From positions 1-64,000 of the forward strand of contig JAFGNN010000065.1 in NCBI GenBank assembly GCA_016926955.1: 64,000 nucleotides of DNA, in the 5' to 3' direction. A program made the position numbers and the translations under genes. The first letter of the stretch is position 1, and every line of letters starts with the position of its first letter. Of the stretch, positions 23,977 to 32,086 are shown in pieces. The DNA comes from Spirochaetales bacterium (GTDB lineage: Bacteria; Spirochaetota; Spirochaetia; Treponematales; UBA12059). A model generated the notes under the pieces. That model was given only the letters and a program-made list of their open reading frames with translations. It did no database searches and had not been told where the DNA came from.

Positions 23977-24840
23977 TCACTCCACGTTCCGCGTCTGCTC
24001 GCGGATGTTCTCGATGGCGTCCTTGAGCTCCACGACCGCCGCCCCGACCGCGGCGACGGCGTTCTTGGAGCCGATGGTGTTGGCCTCGCGGTTCATCTCC
24101 TGGCAGAGGAAGTCGAGCTTCTTGCCGGAGGCCTTGTCTCCCATGGCGGCGCGGAAGGCCGCGATGTGGGAGCGCAGGCGCACGAGCTCCTCGTTGACGG
24201 TGTGCTTTGCCAGGTAGGCCGCCGTCTCCGCGAGCACGCGGTTCTCGTCCACGAGGTCGCCCATCACCTCGCGGAATTTCCGCAGGAGGTTTTCCCGCGT
24301 GCCGGCCTCGATGGAGGGCGCTTCGCGTTCCACCACGAGCGTCGCGGCTTCCATGCGCGCGAGCTGCCGCTCCATGTCGGCCCTCGTGGCCTCGCCTTCG
24401 CGGAGCCGCTCGCGGTCGTAGTCGGCGAGCAGGGCAGCCAGCTCCGGCTCGAGCGCGGTCCAGAGCGCGTCGGAATCGAGGTCGCGCTCGAAGGCGAGGA
24501 CGCCCTCGAAGCCGACCAGCGCGGAAAGGCGGGGCTCCTCGTCGATGCCGGCGGCCCGCGCGAGGGCGCGGAGGGCCTCGGCCGCCGCCGCCGCCGCGGA
24601 AGCGTCCACCGACACGGACGGGGGCGCGGAGAGTTCGCGCACCCGGATCGAAAGCTCGACCTTGCCGTGGACCACGAGCCCCGAGACGAGGGCGCGGATC
24701 TTCGGTTCGAGCGCGCCCAGGTAGGGCGGCATCAGCACCTGGAGGTCGAGGTAGCGGTTGTTGTAGCTCTTGATGGCGGCGCTGGCCCTGAGCGAAGGCG
24801 CCGCGATCTCCCGCCGGGCGAAGCCCGTCATGCTCTTCAT
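23977..24840 (-). CDS. yicC: YicC-family endoribonuclease
   Basis: A 287-residue protein starting MKSMTGFAR, the family's near-invariant N-terminus. It has the YNNRYLDLQVLMPPYL block (usually SxNxRxLDxxxRxP) and the C-terminal DUF1732 block LDFLCQEMNREANTIGSKN...VVELKDAIENIREQTRNVE. YicC proteins have been reported to have endoribonuclease activity. The track start at 25089 is inside murC; ATG 24840 overlaps the murC stop (ATGA). It lies between murC and cmk in one leftward run. Confidence 0.95.
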   Translation of the reverse strand: MKSMTGFARREIAAPSLRASAAIKSYNNRYLDLQVLMPPYLGALEPKIRALVSGLVVHGKVELSIRVRELSAPPSVSVDASAAAAAAEALRALARAAGIDEEPRLSALVGFEGVLAFERDLDSDALWTALEPELAALLADYDRERLREGEATRADMERQLARMEAATLVVEREAPSIEAGTRENLLRKFREVMGDLVDENRVLAETAAYLAKHTVNEELVRLRSHIAAFRAAMGDKASGKKLDFLCQEMNREANTIGSKNAVAAVGAAVVELKDAIENIREQTRNVE

Positions 24841-26312
24841 GCCTTGCCGCCTTCCCGCGCCTTGAAGCGCTCGAATATCCTGCGTCCGACGACGAAGTTG
24901 TCGCCCGCGCCCATCGTGATGAAAAGGTCGCCGGGCTTGAGCGACGCGGCGATCGGATCGACCGCCTCGAGCGGCTCGTCGACGTAATTGACATTCGACC
25001 TGATCGCCGCCGTCCGCCCGAAAAGGGTCCTGCCGTCCACGTCGCCGTCGGGCGTCTCGCGGGCGCTCGCGTAGATCCGGTGCAGCCATACCTCGTCGGC
25101 GTCGGCGAGGCTTTCCGCGAATTCGTCCAGCAGGGCCTTGGTGCGCGAATAGGTGTGCGACATGAAGTCGACCACCAGGCGGCGCGCCGGATAGAATTCC
25201 TTGAGTCCGCGGAGCGTCGTGCGGATGGCGGTGGGATGGTGAGCGTAATCGTCCATGAACACGACGCCGCCGGCCTCGCCGAGGAATTCCGAGCGGCGCC
25301 GCGAGCCAGAGAAGGATTCCAGGGCCGGGCGGAGCGCCGGTAGAAGCGGGCGGGCGGCCGCCGGGGCTTCGGCGGCCGGAAGGCAGTCAAGGTCCGCCCG
25401 CACGAGCGCGGCGAGCGCGACGGCGGCGCAGGCGTCGAGCGCGAGGTGGCGCCCCGGCACGCGCAGGGCGAATTCGCCGTCGAAGGCCGCGAGCGAGAAA
25501 AAGGCGCGCTCGTCGGCCACGCAGTACCCTTCGATGCGCCAGGGCCCCTCGGCCGTGAATCCGTAGGGTACCAGGACGAGGTCGCTCCGCTCCGCGGCCG
25601 CGAGGGCGGCGACCTCGACGGCGCCGGGATCGTCCGCGCAGTACACGAGCGCGCCGCCCGCGGGCAGCGAGAGCGCGTACTCGACGAAGGCGTCGCGGAT
25701 CGATCCGTAGGTCGGGTAGTAGTCCTGGTGGTCGCTCTCGACGCTGGTCAGCACGATGCGACGCGGCGAGAACGAGAGGAAGTGACGGCGGTACTCGCAG
25801 GTCTCGGCGATGAAGTAGCGCTCGCCGCGTATCAACGTCGCGCGGTCTCCGAAGCTGCCCACCACCGAGCCGGCAAGGATGGTGGCCGGCAGTCCGAGCG
25901 CCTCGGCCGCGACGCCCGCGAGCGCGGTGGTCGTGGTCTTGCCGTGGACGCCGGCCACGCCGGAGCTGTCACGCTGCCCCGAGAAGTCCCCGAGGGCCTC
26001 GGTGTAGAGCAGGACGGGAAGACCGAGCCGGTCGGCCTCGACGAGCTCGGGGTGGGAATCGCGGCGGTAGGCCGACGAGTGGATCACGAGCTCGTGGTCC
26101 GGCCGGACGTTCGCGGCTGCGAACTCCCGGCAGCGGAGGCCGATGCGGGCGAGTATCTCGTCGGTGAAGAAGACCTCGGGGACGTCGGAGCCGGAAAGGA
26201 TGGCGCCGCGGCTCGAGAGGATCTCGGCGAAGGCGGCCATGCCCGTGCCCTTCGCGCCGACTAGGTGGATGCGGAGTCCGTTGAGCTCCGCGGGAAGCGC
26301 TGGTCGCGACAT
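24837..26312 (-). CDS. murC: UDP-N-acetylmuramate--L-alanine ligase
   Basis: A 491-residue Mur ligase that adds L-Ala to UDP-MurNAc in peptidoglycan synthesis. The N-terminal Rossmann domain reads RIHLVGAKGTGMAAFAEIL, the ATP loop is GVHGKTTTT (121-129), and the central TSVESDHQDYY and C-terminal DDYAHHPTAIRTTLRGL are hallmarks. Mpl-type ligases are close relatives, but length and motifs fit MurC. The first ~60 residues of the track frame are spurious. ATG 26312 or 26321 is the start, with no convincing Shine-Dalgarno for either. Confidence 0.9.
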   Translation of the reverse strand: MSRPALPAELNGLRIHLVGAKGTGMAAFAEILSSRGAILSGSDVPEVFFTDEILARIGLRCREFAAANVRPDHELVIHSSAYRRDSHPELVEADRLGLPVLLYTEALGDFSGQRDSSGVAGVHGKTTTTALAGVAAEALGLPATILAGSVVGSFGDRATLIRGERYFIAETCEYRRHFLSFSPRRIVLTSVESDHQDYYPTYGSIRDAFVEYALSLPAGGALVYCADDPGAVEVAALAAAERSDLVLVPYGFTAEGPWRIEGYCVADERAFFSLAAFDGEFALRVPGRHLALDACAAVALAALVRADLDCLPAAEAPAAARPLLPALRPALESFSGSRRRSEFLGEAGGVVFMDDYAHHPTAIRTTLRGLKEFYPARRLVVDFMSHTYSRTKALLDEFAESLADADEVWLHRIYASARETPDGDVDGRTLFGRTAAIRSNVNYVDEPLEAVDPIAASLKPGDLFITMGAGDNFVVGRRIFERFKAREGGKA

Positions 26313-26344
26313 GCCCCGCATGATACCGGCGGCGGGCCGGCCGG

Positions 26345-28354
26345 TCAACGCGCGGCGCCTTCCTGGGCTTTGTCGTCGCGGAAGGACAGGCTTACCAATG
26401 CTTTCCATTCCGCGCCCGGAGCGAGCCGGAGCCGCCATTCCAGGGCGACGGCCAGGCCTTGCCAACGCGCCTCTCCGTCGCTCCGGTCTTTGTATGGGGC
26501 GATGATGATACGGCACGGCTTGTCCGAGGCGAGGGTGAGCGGGTCAGCCAGATCGGGGCCTGCGAGCGTGGCCTTGAGCGCGTTCTGGTATGCCTGGGAT
26601 TCCTTCGCCCCGACCGCGAGCTCCCGCTCGACGCCGTCGGCTTCCCTGGCGAGCACCGTGAGCGCGTGTCCGTCGGGGACGTACGATGGGACGAAGTGGA
26701 AGGCGCTCAGGAACGTACGATCGATCGGCTCTTCCGAGAGGTTGCGGAAAAGATAGCGGACGCCGAGCTGGCTTTTCTTGAAGACGTAGGTTTTTTCCAA
26801 GGAGAAGGCCTGGCCGCCGCTCCGCCCGGACAGCGCTGCTTCCAGAAGGAAGCCCGCTTCATGGTTCGGACGCTTCGGCTCGAGGATCGAGTACCAGAAG
26901 GCGGCGAGGTTCGCGTCCGGGTCGAGCAGGCCCGAAGCGAGTGCCTCGGTCGAAACGGGAGATGCCGGAAGGGAGTCTACGAAGCAGCGTCGCCTGAGCG
27001 AGCCCTTTTCGGTCGCCGTGCCTCCATAGCCCGAGGCCAGGTTCCGCCGCGACTTGAAGTGGTCGAGCTCGAAGAGGACGCCCCCTCGGGCGTGTACGTA
27101 TGCGTTGTACGATTGCCCCTGGAAAAGCGTTTCCTTGACGCGGTCGCTGTCGATGTCCGCCTGTATGATGCCAGGCCTGAAGCTTCCCTTCTGGCGGGTG
27201 ATCTGCTCCGCCTCCAGCAGCGAAGCGTACGCGGCGCCGCGGATCGCCGGATCGGCGATGCCGCCGGAAGGGGCGGTCCAGTAGGCCTCCGCGCACTGGG
27301 AGCTCCAAAGCTCCTCCTGCGCGGTCTTCTTTCGCGCCTTGTCGCCGCGAAGTTGCGATACCAGCAGGTGTACGTACTGCATGCGCGCGTAGAGGAGCGA
27401 CGCCTCCTCGGTCCGGATCAGCGCCTGCCTGATGCCGCCCGGGCGCGGGTAGCCGTTGGCGCCTCCTCCGAGCCGCTTGCGGATGGCCTGGAGCTCGGCG
27501 AGCAACGCGTGCGAGGCGCCCGCGTCGAGGAAGCGGTCGCTGGCGGAACTGGGGAAGTATGCTCGTTCCAGCTGCCCCGTAGACTTGAGGTAGCGTCCGG
27601 GCAGAACGGTCTCCACCTCGGGCGCCAGGTGCGCGAGGGCCGAGAAGCTTCGCTCGAAGTACACGTCCGGCGATTCGAGGCCCGAGGCGAGCCAGAGTTC
27701 CTCAGCGCGCTCGCCGGGCAACATGAGGCCCAGGAAAGACGCGTCCGGTTGCTTCGACCGCAGGCTTTGAAGCGATTCCGCGTAACCGCCGACCGTGGCG
27801 AAGGACGCCACGCAGTCGTGGATCGGGAAAACGACGATGTCGCGCCCCTGGTCCTCCGTGGTGACCGGGCCATCGAAAATTTCGCCCGAAAGGCCGGCGG
27901 CCTGGAAGGCGCGGTCGAGCAGGAAGGTGTAATCCATGCCGCTGGTCTTGAGCGAACTCGCGACGGACGGTTCCCACGCGTATTCGGCCAGCCAGCAGCC
28001 CCGCGGCCTCCGGCCGAAGCTCTTGCGTATCAGGACGGTGAGGGCTTCGACCTGGCCGATCCGGTCGGGACCGGGCACCCAGGCCAGAATCGGCTCGAAA
28101 TAGGCTCCGCCTACCAGCTCGACCTGCTTCCGGCTCGCCATTTCCGCCAGAAGCATGATGAATTCGGGATGCCTGCGTTCCAGCCAGACCAGAAGGCTGC
28201 CGCTGTAATGGAGGGTCGCCTGAAGCTCCGGGAAGCGGTACAGAACCGAAAGGAAGGGCCTATAGCTCTTCTGGTACGTCGACTCGAGCACGGTCTCCGA
28301 GCTGCCGGGGGGAAGGTGGTTATAAGAGCCAACGAGTAGCTGGATTTTCTTCAT
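26345..28354 (-). CDS. GH57-like protein (4-alpha-glucanotransferase relative) with DUF1925/1926-type C-terminus
   Basis: A 669-residue cytoplasmic protein. The N-terminal half follows the GH57 4-alpha-glucanotransferase pattern. The nucleophile motif WLAEYAWEPSVASSLK is at residues 121-136 (Glu124, where the archaeal enzyme has E123). The VFPIHD strand and VLPGRYLKSTGQLERAYFPSSASD are also recognisable. However, the expected DDGEKFG loop carrying the catalytic Asp reads LPGERAE (212-218), so ordinary glycoside chemistry is doubtful. The C-terminal ~270 residues look like the beta-sandwich DUF1925/1926. A TATAAT box precedes it. Confidence 0.8.
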   Translation of the reverse strand: MKKIQLLVGSYNHLPPGSSETVLESTYQKSYRPFLSVLYRFPELQATLHYSGSLLVWLERRHPEFIMLLAEMASRKQVELVGGAYFEPILAWVPGPDRIGQVEALTVLIRKSFGRRPRGCWLAEYAWEPSVASSLKTSGMDYTFLLDRAFQAAGLSGEIFDGPVTTEDQGRDIVVFPIHDCVASFATVGGYAESLQSLRSKQPDASFLGLMLPGERAEELWLASGLESPDVYFERSFSALAHLAPEVETVLPGRYLKSTGQLERAYFPSSASDRFLDAGASHALLAELQAIRKRLGGGANGYPRPGGIRQALIRTEEASLLYARMQYVHLLVSQLRGDKARKKTAQEELWSSQCAEAYWTAPSGGIADPAIRGAAYASLLEAEQITRQKGSFRPGIIQADIDSDRVKETLFQGQSYNAYVHARGGVLFELDHFKSRRNLASGYGGTATEKGSLRRRCFVDSLPASPVSTEALASGLLDPDANLAAFWYSILEPKRPNHEAGFLLEAALSGRSGGQAFSLEKTYVFKKSQLGVRYLFRNLSEEPIDRTFLSAFHFVPSYVPDGHALTVLAREADGVERELAVGAKESQAYQNALKATLAGPDLADPLTLASDKPCRIIIAPYKDRSDGEARWQGLAVALEWRLRLAPGAEWKALVSLSFRDDKAQEGAAR

Positions 28355-28386
28355 GCGGCGGTCGGTCCCTTTCGGTCTTGCGCTGG

Positions 28387-28392
28387 ATTATA
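28387..28392 (-). promoter_or_regulatory. -10 box upstream of the GH57-like gene
   Basis: A perfect TATAAT on the minus strand lies between rnfB and the GH57-like gene, giving a ~25-base leader with AAAGGGA as ribosome-binding site. No clear -35 is seen. It would let the GH57-murC-yicC-cmk segment be transcribed apart from rnf. Confidence 0.5.
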
Positions 28393-28394
28393 GA

Positions 28395-29252
28395 CTAGCG
28401 TCGGGGCTTCCGGTAGGGCGAAGCGCGAAAATCCTCATCCTTGCCGTCCCCCGAACCCGGAGCCGCGTATTCGGGCTTGCGGATGCACGCGTGGTGACAA
28501 GCGGCGGCGATGTCGTCGTGGGTCCCCGTGGAGACCTCGACCGCGCGGGCCAGGTTGTCACTGACGCGAAATTCGCCGTTTCCCGAAAGGCGCTCGCAGG
28601 CGCGGCAGGCATCGCAGGCTACATCGCAGTAGAGGGCCTTGGTTGCGGCGCTCTCCGTGGAATTGCAGGCGACGAACCAGGAATTCCTGTCGCGGACCAG
28701 CTGTATGACCCCGTTGGGGCAGGAATCGACGCAGTCGCCGCAGCCGTCACATCGATCCGCGTTGATACGGGCGAGGCCGTTCCGGATCGAGATCGCGCCT
28801 ACGGGGCAAACGGCTACGCAGTCACCGAACCCGAGGCAGGCCGATTCGCACCCTCGCTCGCCACCGTAAAAGGAGGCTGCCGAACGGCAGTCGCGCAGAC
28901 CCTGATAGGCGAAGCGCGCGCGTGTGCGATCGCGGGATCCGGCGCATGCGATTACGGCGACTGACTCCGAAGCGCCCGTCCGGCCGAGCAGCGCGTCGAT
29001 CCGCTCGGCTGATTCGCGGTCCAGTGCCGCGCACTGGGCGGGCCGAGCCTTGCCGTACTCGAGGCGCTCCGCGAAAACCGAGCAGTCGTCCGCTCCGCAC
29101 GCGCCGCAATCCCAGCCGGGCAGCGCCGCACGGATCCTGCGGGACGCTTCGCGGCGCGTTCCGCCGCCAGGCGAGAAGGAGAGCGCCACCGCGGCTACGA
29201 AAGAGGCCAGCGCGAGCGAGAAGATGGCGGCGAACAACCTGAGCCAGATCAT
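28395..29252 (-). CDS. rnfB: Rnf electron transport complex subunit B
   Basis: A 285-residue iron-sulfur subunit. It has an N-terminal membrane helix, then the 4Fe-4S domain WDCGACGADDCSVFAE. A two-cluster ferredoxin domain follows (CLGFGDCVAVCP and CDGCGDCVDSCP) plus a Cys-rich C-terminus (CDVACDACRACE). RnfB passes ferredoxin electrons into the membrane part of the complex. It overlaps rnfA by four bases. Compared with the usual CGxCGYPGC motif, GYPGC is changed to GADDC, but the cysteines are kept. Confidence 0.93.
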   Translation of the reverse strand: MIWLRLFAAIFSLALASFVAAVALSFSPGGGTRREASRRIRAALPGWDCGACGADDCSVFAERLEYGKARPAQCAALDRESAERIDALLGRTGASESVAVIACAGSRDRTRARFAYQGLRDCRSAASFYGGERGCESACLGFGDCVAVCPVGAISIRNGLARINADRCDGCGDCVDSCPNGVIQLVRDRNSWFVACNSTESAATKALYCDVACDACRACERLSGNGEFRVSDNLARAVEVSTGTHDDIAAACHHACIRKPEYAAPGSGDGKDEDFRASPYRKPRR

Positions 29253-29842
29253 CGTGCGCTCCCGAACCAGGGTCCGAGCATGGCCTCCAGGCCGTGGAAA
29301 GCGAGCGCGAGGAGGCCCGCGGAGATGAAGTACGCGGGCGCGCCCTTGAACGCTTGAGGCAAGCGTTCAAGTTCGAGCCGCTCCCGGATGGCGTCGAGTA
29401 TGGCGGACGCGGCCAGGTAGCCGAGGGCGCCCGAGAACGAGGCGACGATAAGGGAGGATCCGTTACGCGCGATCCCCGAGGCCGCCAGGGCGATGCCGTA
29501 GATGGCGCAGCTCGCGGAGAGCCGCTCGAACGATTTGGACATGCGCTCCGCGAAGGCTCCGTTCAGCCTGGAGGCGCCGAAGGCAAGGGCGGAACCGGTG
29601 GCGAAGGAAAGCAGCATGAACGCGAAGGGATCGAGGGCGCCCAAGCCCAGCGGACGGAGCGCAAAACGCGAGAGGAGCCCGTGGAGGATGGCGGTGACGA
29701 TCGCGGAAACCAGGAAGGCGAGGCTTCCCGCGAGGTCGCGGGGCAAGGACGGTCCCCGGCACCCGGAACAGGTGCCGGCGCCGTATCGCAACAGCGCATT
29801 GAGGCCGAACACCGACATGAAGGCAACGCCGACCATGCTCAT
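29249..29842 (-). CDS. rnfA: Rnf complex membrane subunit A
   Basis: A 197-residue protein with six hydrophobic helices. The C-terminal IRERLELERLPQAFKGAPAYFISAGLLALAFHGLEAML matches RnfA (VPAPFRGxxxxxxxAGLxSLAFxGFxGL). Both half-channel cysteines that ligate the intramembrane iron cluster seem present (GTCSGC and SASCAIYG). Sequence drift elsewhere is large. It is cotranscribed and overlapping with rnfE and rnfB. Confidence 0.85.
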   Translation of the reverse strand: MSMVGVAFMSVFGLNALLRYGAGTCSGCRGPSLPRDLAGSLAFLVSAIVTAILHGLLSRFALRPLGLGALDPFAFMLLSFATGSALAFGASRLNGAFAERMSKSFERLSASCAIYGIALAASGIARNGSSLIVASFSGALGYLAASAILDAIRERLELERLPQAFKGAPAYFISAGLLALAFHGLEAMLGPWFGSAR

Positions 29843-30453
29843 GGATTCCTCCGCAATCTCCGCTTCAGCTCCTTCGCCAGCGCCATACCCGCGCCGAGCA
29901 CGATGAAGCCTCCCGACGGCAAGGCGGCGAGACGGAGCAGGGAGGCTGTCCCGCCCTCGACGCCTGGCGGAATCTCCCTCGCGGCGGCGAACGGCGCGAG
30001 CAGGGAGCCGGTCGAGAGAAGTTCCCTCGCCGCCCCGAGCGCGAGAGCGGAAAGGAAGAACAGAAGGGCCGTGACCAGCCGACCCGGCAGGCGTGACAGG
30101 TCCTCGTCATCTCCGGACACGCCGGCCGCGGCAAGGACCAGGCAGTTGGCGCCGGCGAGGGACAGCCAGAAATTCAGCCGGTCCCACATGCCGGGGGCCA
30201 GGGCCCTCACGCCGAGCGACCAGATCGAGGCGGCCATCGCGACTACGAGCGCGGTCGCCAAACGCTGGAAAGGCTTTTCGACCAAGCGTCTCGCGAACGG
30301 CGCGACGGTCGCCGCGACGAGCATCGCGAAAGCGACGGATCCTCCGAGCGCGACGGCGTCGGAGAGGCAGACGGAACCGATTGCCACGGGGGCAAGACCG
30401 AGCGCCGAAAGGAAGGCGGGATCCCTCCGCGGGCGATTAGCTGTTCGATTCAC
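29839..30453 (-). CDS. rnfE: Rnf complex membrane subunit E
   Basis: A 204-residue six-helix protein. RDPAFLSALGLAPVAIGSV corresponds to the NPxLVxxLGLCPLLAV start of RnfE, and FWLSLAGANCLVLA to the second Cys helix. GAARELLSTGSLLAPF matches GxxREIxGxGxLFG. The first ligand Cys (LGLCP) is Ala here, although a Cys occurs eight residues later. Position between rnfG and rnfA with four-base overlaps fixes the assignment. Confidence 0.82.
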   Translation of the reverse strand: MNRTANRPRRDPAFLSALGLAPVAIGSVCLSDAVALGGSVAFAMLVAATVAPFARRLVEKPFQRLATALVVAMAASIWSLGVRALAPGMWDRLNFWLSLAGANCLVLAAAGVSGDDEDLSRLPGRLVTALLFFLSALALGAARELLSTGSLLAPFAAAREIPPGVEGGTASLLRLAALPSGGFIVLGAGMALAKELKRRLRRNP

Positions 30454-30998
30454 TGGTCCTCCGAATTCAAGAAGCCGGCGGCGGCGCAGGCCCTGACGAA
30501 GGCGGCCACGGCCTCGTCGACCGCGCGCCTTGAGGCCTCCGGACCTACGCCCGGACCTGATGGACCGTGCTCGGGCGCGGCGCCCGCGCGGACGGACAGC
30601 TCGTCCGAAAGCGCCGTGGCCGCGTACGCCGGCGAGCCGCCGGCCACCCTGGCGGCGAGGAGCCTCCCCGAACGGTCGACCGCGAGCTCGACCGGGAACG
30701 CGCCTTCCGGCAATCGGGCCAGGACCACTCCCGCAGCCGCGGCGGCGGCGCGGCCGCCCGTTCCGAGCACCGGGAAAAGGGCCAGCACCGCCTCGTCCCT
30801 CGGCGTACGGTCCTCGGCGCCTGGCGAACCGAGGCCCGCGCCCTGCGCCGAGAGCAGACGGGAAACGGATGCCCTGTGTGACAGCGATTCCGCCGATCCG
30901 GAAAGCCAGCCCAGCGCGCCCGCGGGAACGAGCGCAGCGGCGATCACGCCGGCCAGTACGGCCGATCTGCGAAACTTCACGCTTGCCGATGCATTCAT
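30450..30998 (-). CDS. rnfG: RnfG-position subunit, degenerate FMN-binding domain
   Basis: A 182-residue protein with one N-terminal membrane helix and an extracytoplasmic domain, at the exact rnfG position between rnfD and rnfE. FPVELAVDRSGRLLAARV resembles the FMN_bind core. The ETPGLG segment and the flavinylation motif S/T-G-A-T are missing, and the corresponding place reads GPSGPGVGPEASRRAVDEAV without any Thr. Covalent FMN is therefore not expected. The assignment rests on synteny and topology more than sequence. Confidence 0.7.
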   Translation of the reverse strand: MNASASVKFRRSAVLAGVIAAALVPAGALGWLSGSAESLSHRASVSRLLSAQGAGLGSPGAEDRTPRDEAVLALFPVLGTGGRAAAAAAGVVLARLPEGAFPVELAVDRSGRLLAARVAGGSPAYAATALSDELSVRAGAAPEHGPSGPGVGPEASRRAVDEAVAAFVRACAAAGFLNSEDQ

Positions 30999-32086
30999 GC
31001 GTCCCTCCGCTTCCGCGCGCGTCCCGACGGCGGGAAGGCCTTGTCGAGGAGAGGCACGAGGGCGTTCATGATCAGCACCGCGTAGGCGCTACCGTCGGGC
31101 AAGGCGCCCCAGCGACGGAACGCGAAGGCGAGGGCGCCGGCGCCGGCGCCGAACAAGGCGAGCGCGGGGCGGGAAACCGGCGTGGTTACCGGATCTGCGA
31201 GCGCAAAAACTGCCGTCAGTATGAACCCGCCGGAGAAAAGCGCGAACAGCGCGTCGCCCGACATGAAGTCCCCTCCAGCGCCGCCGAAAAGCCGTGCGAG
31301 GAATCCGAATGCGAGCAGGGCCGAGAAGGGAGCTTCCCAGCGGATCATCTTCCTCGAGATCAGAATCACGGAGGCGAACAGGAGCAGAATTCCGGCGACC
31401 TCGCCTATCGCCCCGGGCCGGAACCCGAGCGCCAGGTCCACGTATCCGCCGGGCAGTTCCGCGCCGAGCGGGCCGAACACGTGGTCGTTGAGGAATCCCG
31501 TCGCCCGGCCGTCGAACGCCGACACGGGGTAGCCAGCCTGCTTGAGAACCTCGAGAGGCAGGGACACGCGGGCTCCGCCGGTCGCGTCGGCCAGGTAGCC
31601 GAGGGGAGTCGAGGCGCTGAGTCCGTCGACCCCGGATAGAATGCGCGGCATGACCCATCCGCCGAGCATCTCGTCATGCCAGTTGACCTGCGCGAACGCG
31701 ATGCCCGCGAGCGCCGGGTTCATCCAGTTTCCCCCGAGTCCTCCGAAGCTCCATTTGACCACGAGGATCGCGAATGAGGCGGACAGGGCCGGAATGTGCA
31801 GCGCGACGCCCGGCGGCATCGCGGCGGCGAGGATGAGCGCGGACAGGAGGGCGCTGCCGTCCCCCAGGGTGTAGCGGCGCGCCAGGAGGTTCGCGCCTCC
31901 TTCCGAGAGCAGCGCCGCGGCGATGGAAACCATGGCGACGAGGAGCACCCGCGGTCCGAAGATCCAGGAGCTCCACGCGAAGGCCGGAAGCAGCGCGGCC
32001 GCGGCGCCGAAGCAGAGCGAGGACGTCGAGCGGCCAACGTGGATGAAAGGCGCGGCGGAGACGATGGGGTACCGGTTCCGCGTCAT
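30995..32086 (-). CDS. rnfD: Rnf complex subunit D
   Basis: A 363-residue multi-pass membrane protein of the NqrB/RnfD family. SFGGLGGNWMNPALAGIAFAQVNW and GEVAGILLLFASVILISRKMIRW are conserved cores. ADPVTTPVS near the C-terminus is typical. The flavinylation site appears intact: DGLSASTPL, with Thr in the D-x-x-S-x-x-T-P-L context. ATG 32086 overlaps the rnfC stop and has GGAGGA; the extra ~100 residues in the track frame are a shadow of rnfC. Confidence 0.93.
   Translation of the reverse strand: MTRNRYPIVSAAPFIHVGRSTSSLCFGAAAALLPAFAWSSWIFGPRVLLVAMVSIAAALLSEGGANLLARRYTLGDGSALLSALILAAAMPPGVALHIPALSASFAILVVKWSFGGLGGNWMNPALAGIAFAQVNWHDEMLGGWVMPRILSGVDGLSASTPLGYLADATGGARVSLPLEVLKQAGYPVSAFDGRATGFLNDHVFGPLGAELPGGYVDLALGFRPGAIGEVAGILLLFASVILISRKMIRWEAPFSALLAFGFLARLFGGAGGDFMSGDALFALFSGGFILTAVFALADPVTTPVSRPALALFGAGAGALAFAFRRWGALPDGSAYAVLIMNALVPLLDKAFPPSGRARKRRDA

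Noticed and set aside
26459-28339. 626-residue plus-strand ORF opposite the GH57-like gene
   Set aside because: No motif or ribosome-binding site; the minus-strand frame shows family motifs and a normal start.
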